Shown piece after piece: positions 57,818 through 64,000 of a DNA stretch of 64,000 bases (positions are counted from its first letter, which is position 1; the number at the start of each line of letters is the position of its first letter). A model generated the notes under the pieces. The model ran no database searches. It was given only the letters and a program-made list of their open reading frames with translations, and was not told the origin of the DNA. Source of the DNA: Pseudescherichia vulneris NBRC 102420 (GTDB lineage Bacteria > Pseudomonadota > Gammaproteobacteria > Enterobacterales > Enterobacteriaceae); NCBI RefSeq assembly GCF_000759795.1, contig NZ_BBMZ01000002.1, positions 372,001-436,000 of the forward strand, given 5' to 3'. The translations under genes and the position numbers were made by a program.

Positions 57818-59968
57818 ATGGATAATAAAAAGCTACTCAAGCACATACCCTGGATGATCCTCGGGATCATCGGTGCTTTCTGTCTGGCGGTTGTCGCCTT
57901 ACGGCGGGGTGAAAACGTAAGCGCCCTGTGGATCGTCGTCGCGTCGGTCTCCGTTTACCTCGTGGCTTATCGCTACTACAGCCTCTACATCGCGCAGAAG
58001 GTCATGAAGCTCGACCCGACCCGCGCCACCCCGGCGGTCATTAACAATGACGGCCTGAACTACGTCCCGACCAACCGTAACGTGCTGTTTGGTCACCACT
58101 TTGCCGCTATCGCCGGGGCAGGCCCGCTGGTCGGCCCGGTGCTGGCCGCACAGATGGGCTACCTGCCCGGTACGCTCTGGCTGCTGGCTGGCGTCGTGCT
58201 GGCCGGCGCGGTGCAGGACTTTATGGTGCTGTTTATCTCCTCCCGCCGTAACGGCGCTTCTCTCGGGGAGATGATCAAAGAGGAGATGGGTCCGGTGCCG
58301 GGCACTATCGCTCTCTTCGGCTGCTTCCTGATCATGATTATCATCCTCGCCGTACTGGCGCTGATCGTCGTTAAGGCGCTGGCGGAAAGCCCGTGGGGCG
58401 TCTTCACCGTCTGCTCCACCGTGCCAATCGCGCTGTTTATGGGGATCTACATGCGATTCCTGCGCCCGGGCCGCGTGGGCGAAGTGTCGGTGATTGGTAT
58501 CGTGCTGCTGGTGGCCTCTATCTACTTCGGCGGCGTGATTGCGGCCGACCCGTACTGGGGCCCGGCGCTGACCTTTAAAGACACCACCATCACCTTCACC
58601 CTGATTGGCTATGCGTTTGTCTCCGCCCTGCTGCCGGTGTGGCTGATCCTCGCCCCGCGTGACTATCTGGCGACCTTCCTGAAGATTGGCGTTATCGTCG
58701 GCCTGGCCATTGGTATCGTGATCCTCAATCCAGAGCTGAAGATGCCCGCCATGACCCAGTACATTGACGGTACCGGTCCGCTGTGGAAAGGCGCGCTGTT
58801 CCCGTTCCTGTTTATCACCATCGCCTGTGGCGCCGTATCCGGCTTCCACGCGCTGATCGCCTCCGGCACGACGCCGAAGCTGCTGGCCTGTGAAACCGAC
58901 GCCCGCTTTATTGGTTACGGCGCGATGCTGATGGAATCCTTCGTCGCGATTATGGCGCTGGTAGCGGCCTCAATTATCGAGCCGGGCCTCTACTTTGCCA
59001 TGAACACCCCGCCTGCCGGTCTGGGTATCGTGATGCCGAACCTGCACGAGCTGGGCGGTGCGAACGCCCCGGCGATCATGGCGCAGCTGCAAGACGTTAC
59101 TGCTCATGCCGCCGCTACGGTCAGCTCCTGGGGCTTTGTTATCACCCCTGAGCAGATCCTGCAAACCGCGAAGGATATCGGTGAACCGTCCGTGCTGAAC
59201 CGCGCCGGCGGAGCGCCAACGCTGGCAGTCGGTATCGCCCACGTGTTCCACAAAATTCTGCCGTGGGCGGACATGGGCTTCTGGTATCACTTCGGCATTC
59301 TGTTCGAAGCGCTGTTTATCCTGACCGCGCTGGATGCCGGGACCCGCTCTGGCCGTTTTATGCTGCAAGATCTGCTGGGTAACTTCGTGCCGTTCCTGAA
59401 GAAAACCGACTCTCTGGTGGCGGGTATTATCGGTACCGCAGGCTGCGTGGGCCTCTGGGGCTACCTGCTCTATCAGGGCGTGGTGGATCCGCTGGGCGGC
59501 GTGAAGAGCCTGTGGCCGCTGTTTGGCATCTCTAACCAGATGCTGGCCGCCGTAGCGCTGGTGCTGGGTACCGTGGTGCTGGTTAAGATGCAGCGTACCA
59601 AGTACATCTGGGTGACCGTAGTACCGGCCGTCTGGCTGCTGATCTGTACCACCTGGGCGCTGGGGCTGAAGCTGTTCAGCGACAACCCGCAGATGGAAGG
59701 CTTCTTCTACATGGCGAACCAGTACAAAGCGCGTATTGCCGCCGGTAGCGAGCTGACCGCCCAGGAAGTGGCGAACATGAACCACATCGTCGTCAACAAC
59801 TACACCAACGCCGGGCTGAGCATCCTCTTCCTGGTGGTGGTGTACAGCATCATCTTCTACGGCTTCAAAACCTGGATGAAGGCCCGCAACAGCACGATCC
59901 GTACGGATAAAGAGACGCCGTACGTGCCGGTGCCGGAAGGCGGCGTGAAGACCTCTTCACACCACTAA
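57818..59968 (+). CDS. btsT: Pyruvate:H+ symporter BtsT (YjiY, CstA family)
   Basis: A 716-residue inner-membrane transporter with many helices, equal in length to E. coli BtsT. It takes up pyruvate with protons as the target of the BtsSR system. The CstA signature region with NYVPTNRNVLFGHHFAAIAG (residues about 75-94) and GAGPLVGPVLAAQMGY is present. It is followed by a REP, a terminator and then yjiX-yjiA, as in E. coli. Confidence 0.96.
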   Translation: MDNKKLLKHIPWMILGIIGAFCLAVVALRRGENVSALWIVVASVSVYLVAYRYYSLYIAQKVMKLDPTRATPAVINNDGLNYVPTNRNVLFGHHFAAIAGAGPLVGPVLAAQMGYLPGTLWLLAGVVLAGAVQDFMVLFISSRRNGASLGEMIKEEMGPVPGTIALFGCFLIMIIILAVLALIVVKALAESPWGVFTVCSTVPIALFMGIYMRFLRPGRVGEVSVIGIVLLVASIYFGGVIAADPYWGPALTFKDTTITFTLIGYAFVSALLPVWLILAPRDYLATFLKIGVIVGLAIGIVILNPELKMPAMTQYIDGTGPLWKGALFPFLFITIACGAVSGFHALIASGTTPKLLACETDARFIGYGAMLMESFVAIMALVAASIIEPGLYFAMNTPPAGLGIVMPNLHELGGANAPAIMAQLQDVTAHAAATVSSWGFVITPEQILQTAKDIGEPSVLNRAGGAPTLAVGIAHVFHKILPWADMGFWYHFGILFEALFILTALDAGTRSGRFMLQDLLGNFVPFLKKTDSLVAGIIGTAGCVGLWGYLLYQGVVDPLGGVKSLWPLFGISNQMLAAVALVLGTVVLVKMQRTKYIWVTVVPAVWLLICTTWALGLKLFSDNPQMEGFFYMANQYKARIAAGSELTAQEVANMNHIVVNNYTNAGLSILFLVVVYSIIFYGFKTWMKARNSTIRTDKETPYVPVPEGGVKTSSHH

Positions 59969-59978
59969 TTAACGAAAC

Positions 59979-60009
59979 GCCGGATGGTGCTGCGCTTATC
60001 CGGCCTACG
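59979..60009. repeat. REP unit after btsT
   Basis: GCCGGATGGTGCTGCGC ... ATCCGGCCTACG, a single unit of the ATCCGG arm type, about 10 bp after the btsT stop. Confidence 0.8.
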
Positions 60010-60016
60010 TTTTTCG

Positions 60017-60040
60017 GCCCGGCAATCTTGCCGGGCTTTT
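60017..60040 (+). terminator. Terminator between btsT and yjiX
   Basis: GCCCGGCA-ATCT-TGCCGGGC, an 8-bp perfect stem, followed by TTTT. It lies 20 bp before yjiX, so yjiX-yjiA expression probably depends on read-through. Confidence 0.78.
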
Positions 60041-60059
60041 GTAATATCAGGAACGCCAC

Positions 60060-60254
60060 ATGTTTGGTAACTTAGGTGAAGCAAAAAAGTATCTCGGCCA
60101 GGCCGCGAAAATGCTGATTGGAATTCCTGACTATGACAACTACGTTGAGCATATGAAGACCAATCACCCGGATAAGCCCTACATGACCTATAACGAGTTC
60201 TTCCGCGAGCGACAGGAAGCACGCTACGGCAGCGGCGGAAGCAGCTGCTGTTAG
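60060..60254 (+). CDS. yjiX: YbdD/YjiX family protein
   Basis: A 64-residue cytosolic protein of the YbdD/YjiX family (DUF466). The family motif is [19 protein letters not shown], with C-terminal [12 protein letters not shown]. The related YbdD goes with the transporter CstA in the same way as YjiX with BtsT, so an accessory role in transport is likely. It sits between btsT and yjiA. Confidence 0.93.
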   Translation: MFGNLGEAKKYLGQAAKMLIGIPDYDNYVEHMKTNHPDKPYMTYNEFFRERQEARYGSGGSSCC

Positions 60255-60262
60255 GAGACACT

Positions 60263-61222
60263 ATGACACCCATTGCAGTAACGCTTCTTACCGGTTTTCT
60301 TGGCGCAGGCAAAACCACCCTGCTGCGCCACATCCTCAACGAACAGCACGGCTACAAAATTGCGGTCATTGAGAACGAGTTTGGCGAAGTCTCCGTTGAC
60401 GATCAGCTGATTGGCGATCGCGCTACGCAGATCAAAACCCTGACCAACGGCTGCATCTGCTGCTCCCGCTCCAACGAACTGGAGAGCGCATTGCTGGATC
60501 TGCTCGACGGCCTCGACCGAGGCGATATCGCCTTTGACCGACTGGTGATCGAGTGCACCGGCATGGCCGATCCCGGCCCGATTATTCAGACCTTCTTCTC
60601 CCACGAGATCCTCTGCCAGCGCTACCTGCTGGACGGCGTCATTGCTCTGGTGGATGCGGTGCACGCCGACGGGCAGATGAACCAGTTCACCCTTGCCCAG
60701 TCCCAGGTAGGCTACGCCGACCGCATTCTGCTGACCAAAACCGACGTGGCGGGCAGCGCCGAGGCCCTGCGCGAGCGGCTACAGCGCATCAACGCCCGAG
60801 CACCGATCTATACCGTCACCCACGGTGACATCGACCTGGCGCTGCTGTTTAATACCAATGGTTTTATGCTGGAGGAGAACGTCGTGCCCGCGACGCCGCG
60901 CTTCCACTTTATGGCGGACAAGCAGAACGCTATTTCGTCTATTGTGGTGGAGCTGGACTACCCGGTAGAGATTGGCGCGGTCTCCCGGGTGATGGAGAAC
61001 CTGCTGCTCAGCTTTGCCGAAAGGCTGCTGCGCTACAAGGGAATGCTGTGGATCGACGGCGAACCCAACCGCCTGCTGTTTCAGGGCGTACAACGCCTCT
61101 ACAGCGCCGACTGGGACCGTCCCTGGGACGACGAGCCACCGCACAGCACGCTGGTGTTTATCGGCGTCCAGTTGCCGGAGGAGGAGATCCGAGCGGCCTT
61201 TGCTGAGTTAAAAACGCAGTGA
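60263..61222 (+). CDS. yjiA: CobW/COG0523-family GTPase YjiA
   Basis: A 319-residue G3E-family P-loop GTPase, close to E. coli YjiA (318 aa). Walker A GFLGAGKTT is at 11-19, and the metal-binding GCICC at 63-67 (C64, C66, C67), with base motif LTKTDVAG. The E. coli protein binds Zn, Ni and Co; its client is unknown. It lies 8 bp after yjiX. Its last 4 bp (GTGA) overlap the start of the AraC gene. Confidence 0.95.
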   Translation: MTPIAVTLLTGFLGAGKTTLLRHILNEQHGYKIAVIENEFGEVSVDDQLIGDRATQIKTLTNGCICCSRSNELESALLDLLDGLDRGDIAFDRLVIECTGMADPGPIIQTFFSHEILCQRYLLDGVIALVDAVHADGQMNQFTLAQSQVGYADRILLTKTDVAGSAEALRERLQRINARAPIYTVTHGDIDLALLFNTNGFMLEENVVPATPRFHFMADKQNAISSIVVELDYPVEIGAVSRVMENLLLSFAERLLRYKGMLWIDGEPNRLLFQGVQRLYSADWDRPWDDEPPHSTLVFIGVQLPEEEIRAAFAELKTQ

Positions 61223-61965
61223 CTCGCGATATCTCGCAAACATTCTGGCGCTCGCCGCTGCTGCCATGGGTGGAGTTACGCTCCACCTGGCAGAGCCGCC
61301 AGGCATATAAGACGCACAGCCATGCCCAACTGTCGATCGGTGCCATCGTCGAGGGGCAAACCCGCTGCGTCTGTAATGACAAAACGTATCTGCTTTCGCC
61401 GGGAGATCTGATGATCATTCCCGCGCATGCCCCGCACAGCTGCAATCCGGTGGACGGGCAGCCTCGCAGTTACCATATGCTCTACATTGAAACGGATTTT
61501 CAGCCCGCGTCCCAGATTGTGCGGAGCGAATCCCTGTTCCGTCACTATCTGCAAGCCATTGAGAACCTCTCTTCTCAGGCAGTCGAGACGCTGCTCGCCG
61601 CACTTCCCGCTGAGCCCGCCCAACCTGCCACGCTGCGCCCTATCAGCCTGCAACTGCAGGAAACGCTGCTTGAGAACATGGTGGCTCCGCCCTCGTTGGA
61701 TGCGCTGGCTCATCAGTTTTCCCTACGCAAAGAGACGCTGATCCGCACCTTTAAGCAGGATATGGGCCTGACGCCTATCACCTTTCTCAATAGCGCCCGG
61801 ATTGAGTTTGCCAAAACGCGCCTGCGCGCCGGGGCGGATATTGCCGACGTTGGCTACCAAAGCGGCTTTGCCGATCAGAGCCACTTCCATAAGACCTTTG
61901 TCAGCTATACCGCAGCCACGCCGCGTCAGTACGCCACGGGCCGATCAATATCTGACAATAATTAA
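61219..61965 (+). CDS. AraC-family transcriptional regulator
   Basis: A 248-residue regulator with an N-terminal cupin domain (about 20-95, with HSHAQLSIGAIVEG and PAHAPHSC) and a C-terminal AraC double helix-turn-helix (about 150-245; LDALAHQFSLRKETLIRTFK, then ADVGYQSGFADQSHFHKTF). The start is GTG within the yjiA stop (GTGA), so translation is coupled. The following exporter is the likely target. K-12 has the immigration control region here. Confidence 0.9.
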   Translation: MTRDISQTFWRSPLLPWVELRSTWQSRQAYKTHSHAQLSIGAIVEGQTRCVCNDKTYLLSPGDLMIIPAHAPHSCNPVDGQPRSYHMLYIETDFQPASQIVRSESLFRHYLQAIENLSSQAVETLLAALPAEPAQPATLRPISLQLQETLLENMVAPPSLDALAHQFSLRKETLIRTFKQDMGLTPITFLNSARIEFAKTRLRAGADIADVGYQSGFADQSHFHKTFVSYTAATPRQYATGRSISDNN

Positions 61966-62013
61966 TGCCCCGCACGCCGTAGGATGGCCTCAGGTTTACT
62001 CTCTGAGGCCGCT

Positions 62014-62661
62014 ATGGATCTGTTACATACCCTGTTTCCCGCCGCGTTTGCCATGCTGGCGCTGTCACACTTTGTCGCCCTGCTCAGCCCCGGCCCGGAC
62101 TTCTTTCTGCTGACGGGCTACGCTATCCGCTACCGCCTGCGCGGCAGCATCGGGCTGTGCGTTGGCATCGCCGCAGGCAACGCCGTCTACATTGCGCTGG
62201 CGATTATTGGCTGGAGTGAGCTACGGCGCTCACCCCTGCTGTTCTCCCTGATCGAAGTGGCCGGGGCGGCGTACCTGCTGTGGATAGGCAGCCAGCTTAT
62301 TCGCAGCAGGCCGGGCAATCTCGCCCTACAAGGGGTCGATGCTGGCCGCCCGTCGCTGGTGAAGCAGGTGCTAATGGGACTGGCTTCGGCGCTGCTCAAC
62401 CCGAAGAACGCCCTGTTCTACCTGGCGCTAATGGCCTCGCTGCTGGGGCCTAACGTTACGCTGCTCCAGCAGTCGGTAAGCGGCATCTGGATGGTCATCG
62501 TGGTGCTGGTGTGGGATCTGCTGGTGGTGATGCTGATTGGTTTGCCGCCAGTGCAAAAACGCCTCTCGGCGGCGGTGGTCGTTATCGAGCGGATCGCCGG
62601 TGCGGTGCTGATGGGGTTTGGGGTATGGATTTTAGCAACGTTGTTTTTTGCCGGACCCTAG
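62014..62661 (+). CDS. LysE/RhtB-family amino-acid exporter
   Basis: A 215-residue, about six-helix exporter. The family signature LSPGPDFFLLTGYAI is at residues 24-38, with NPKNALFYLALMASL later. Relatives export lysine, homoserine, threonine or cysteine; this substrate is unknown. The ATG at 62014 has TGAGG 7 nt upstream. It lies 48 bp after the AraC gene, which probably controls it. Confidence 0.9.
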   Translation: MDLLHTLFPAAFAMLALSHFVALLSPGPDFFLLTGYAIRYRLRGSIGLCVGIAAGNAVYIALAIIGWSELRRSPLLFSLIEVAGAAYLLWIGSQLIRSRPGNLALQGVDAGRPSLVKQVLMGLASALLNPKNALFYLALMASLLGPNVTLLQQSVSGIWMVIVVLVWDLLVVMLIGLPPVQKRLSAAVVVIERIAGAVLMGFGVWILATLFFAGP

Positions 62662-62694
62662 GCCCGGCAAGTGTAAATCCTGCTGGCTACGGCA

Positions 62695-62859
62695 TTACTC
62701 CACTTCACCCCGTCGCAGCCCTATATCCTTTAGCTGCTCATTGCTCATTTTTCGCAGGGTGCGCTGCGCCTGGCTCCGCAGATGCCATTTTTTTATCGCT
62801 CGCCAGAGGATGACAAAGCCGATAAAGGGTCTTTTACCTCTGTTTTCATGAAATTCCAT
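62695..62859 (-). CDS. yjiS: YjiS-like DUF1127 small protein
   Basis: A 54-residue basic protein starting MEFHENRGKRPFIGFVILW and ending in a typical DUF1127 tail (MSNEQLKDIGLRRGEVE). E. coli YjiS has this domain and the same divergent position next to yjiR. DUF1127 proteins often bind RNA in alpha-proteobacteria; the E. coli role is unknown. GGAGGCAGAG lies just upstream of the ATG at 62857-62859. It is convergent with the exporter. Confidence 0.87.
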   Translation of the reverse strand: MEFHENRGKRPFIGFVILWRAIKKWHLRSQAQRTLRKMSNEQLKDIGLRRGEVE

Positions 62860-62942
62860 TCTCTGCCTCCTCGCGTTGACTGAAGCTCTATTTTCAGCGA
62901 GAGAGGCATAAACAATACAGACTCACAAAACCATTTTGTTTT

Positions 62943-63017
62943 CCATACAGATGCGCTAAAACGGTATCTGAACAGCGTCATTAGCATAGATCTGTACTGA
63001 TTTTTTAATCTGTATGG
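62943..63017. promoter_or_regulatory. Three half-sites between yjiS and yjiR
   Basis: CCATACAGAT at 62943-62952 is the exact reverse complement of ATCTGTATGG at 63008-63017. A third copy, ATCTGTACTG, is at 62990-62999. MocR-type regulators bind spaced direct and inverted half-sites, so these may be YjiR sites controlling yjiR and yjiS. Confidence 0.55.
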
Positions 63018-63036
63018 CAATGAATAAGGATACAGC

Positions 63037-64000
63037 ATGGCACGGTATCAACGTCTGGCGGAGCTCTTAGCCGAGCGCATTGAGCAAGGCCTGTATCGCT
63101 ATGGAGAAAAACTCCCGTCGGTGCGCAGCCTGAGCCAGGAGCATGGCGTGAGCATCAGTACCGTTCAGCAGGCATATCAGACCCTTGAAACGCGGCAGCT
63201 TATTACCCCGCAGCCGCGATCCGGCTACTTTGTTGCGCCGCGCAAGGTGCAGCCGCCTGTGCCGCCCATGTCGCGGCCGGTACAGCGTCCGGTAGAGATC
63301 ACCCAGTGGGATCAGGTGATCGATATGCTCAAAGGCCACAAGGACAAAGAGATTATTCCTTTTAGCAGCGGCGCGCCGGATATCCAGCAGCCTAGCCTGC
63401 AACCGCTTTGGCGCGAGCTAAAACGCCTGGTACAGCATAACCTCGATGAGATCCTCGGCTATGACGCCCTGACCGGCCGCGTGGAGCTGCGGGAGCAGCT
63501 TGCCCGCCTGATGTTAGACGGCGGCTCGGTGGTGAGCGCGGAGGATATCATTATTACCAGCGGCAGCCAGAGCGGGCTTTCGCTTGCCCTGCTGGCGGTG
63601 TGCCGCCCTGGCGATATCATCGCTATTGAGTCCCCCACCTATTACGGCACCATGCAGCTTCTGCGCAGCCTGGGTTTCAAGGTCATTGAGATACCGACCG
63701 ATCCAGAAACGGGTATGAGCGTGGAGGCGCTGGAGCTGGCGCTGGCCCAGTGGCCAATCAAGGGAATTATTACCGTGCCGAACTGTAATAACCCGCTTGG
63801 GTTTATTATGCCGGACGCGCGTAAGCGGGCGCTTCTTGCTCTTGCCCAGAGCCATGACATCGTCATTTTTGAAGATGACGTCTATGGCGAACTGGCGACT
63901 GACTACCCGCGCCCACGCACGATCCACTCCTGGGATATTGATGGCCGGGTCATGCTGTGCAGCTCCTTTACCAAAACCGTCGCGCCTGGCCTGCGCGTGG
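63037..64000 (+). CDS. yjiR: MocR-family (GntR plus aminotransferase-like) regulator YjiR, truncated by window end
   Basis: The first 321 codons are visible. An N-terminal GntR winged helix (about 1-70: YGEKLPSVRSLSQEHGVSIS) is followed by a linker and a class I aminotransferase-like domain, including NCNNPLGFIMP and the PLP-lysine motif SSFTKTVAPGLRV at the window edge. The text follows E. coli YjiR closely. The start ATG at 63037 has AAGGA upstream. MocR proteins use PLP as a ligand to regulate adjacent genes. Confidence 0.93.
   Translation, partial: MARYQRLAELLAERIEQGLYRYGEKLPSVRSLSQEHGVSISTVQQAYQTLETRQLITPQPRSGYFVAPRKVQPPVPPMSRPVQRPVEITQWDQVIDMLKGHKDKEIIPFSSGAPDIQQPSLQPLWRELKRLVQHNLDEILGYDALTGRVELREQLARLMLDGGSVVSAEDIIITSGSQSGLSLALLAVCRPGDIIAIESPTYYGTMQLLRSLGFKVIEIPTDPETGMSVEALELALAQWPIKGIITVPNCNNPLGFIMPDARKRALLALAQSHDIVIFEDDVYGELATDYPRPRTIHSWDIDGRVMLCSSFTKTVAPGLRV

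Overview
The window is a chromosomal segment of a gamma-proteobacterium of the family Enterobacteriaceae, near the Enterobacter/Citrobacter/Klebsiella group. Almost every protein in the backbone reads as a close full-length counterpart of an Escherichia coli protein, and gene order follows the E. coli 99-0-0.3 min region, inverted relative to the K-12 map. Base composition is moderately GC-rich, REP-type palindromes fill many intergenic gaps, and the leuQPV-type tRNA cluster and thrL attenuator are in place. I cannot fix the genus from the sequence alone.

Layout. Positions 1-8.6 kb carry yaaI (partial), yaaW, satP, an Rpn-type nuclease, an MHS-family transporter, mog, talB, yaaJ, yaaA and yaaX. 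Positions 8.8-13.7 kb hold the threonine operon thrLABC with its attenuator. Positions 13.9-19 kb hold yjtD, yjjY, arcA, creA, rob, gpmB, yjjX and trpR. Positions 19-29 kb hold slt, ettA, the serB-radA-nadR operon, ytjB and lplA. Positions 28.6-33.2 kb hold the deoCABD nucleoside catabolic operon and its control region. Positions 33.2-41.2 kb hold yjjV, yjjU, ytjA, osmY, prfC, yjjG, rimI, holD, rsmC and three tRNA-Leu(CAG) genes. Positions 41.5-49.9 kb mix accessory and conserved genes: a diguanylate cyclase, fhuF, a lone PTS EIIC, the yjjQ-bglJ regulators, the yjjPB succinate exporter, and a TetR/ohrR/ohr block. Positions 50-56 kb hold dnaT-dnaC, yjjA, opgB and tsr. An AT-rich DUF3289-DUF943 pair follows, then btsT-yjiX-yjiA, an AraC regulator, a LysE/RhtB exporter, yjiS and a 3'-truncated yjiR.

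Differences from E. coli K-12 (from memory of the K-12 map): creBCD, yjjI-yjjW, lgoTRD, yjjZ and the whole immigration control region (mcrBC-symE-hsdSMR-mrr) with yjiT are absent. Additions are rpn, the MHS transporter, the cyclase, the EIIC, the TetR/ohrR/ohr block, DUF3289-DUF943 and the AraC/RhtB pair.

Regulatory sites can be read in many gaps. They include the thr attenuator, a trp operator, an FNR-like site before arcA, a compact deo promoter (two DeoR operators and two CRP sites 53 bp apart), a Fur box before fhuF, a sigma-28 promoter before tsr, and three BtsR-type repeats at exact 21-bp spacing plus a CRP site before btsT. The best candidate for an undescribed system is the overlapping DUF3289-DUF943 pair at 56.3-57.5 kb, which has the shape of a toxin with a membrane-anchored immunity protein. 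The lone EIIC with its double AACCGGTT operator, and the MocR-type half-sites between yjiS and yjiR, are also worth a look.
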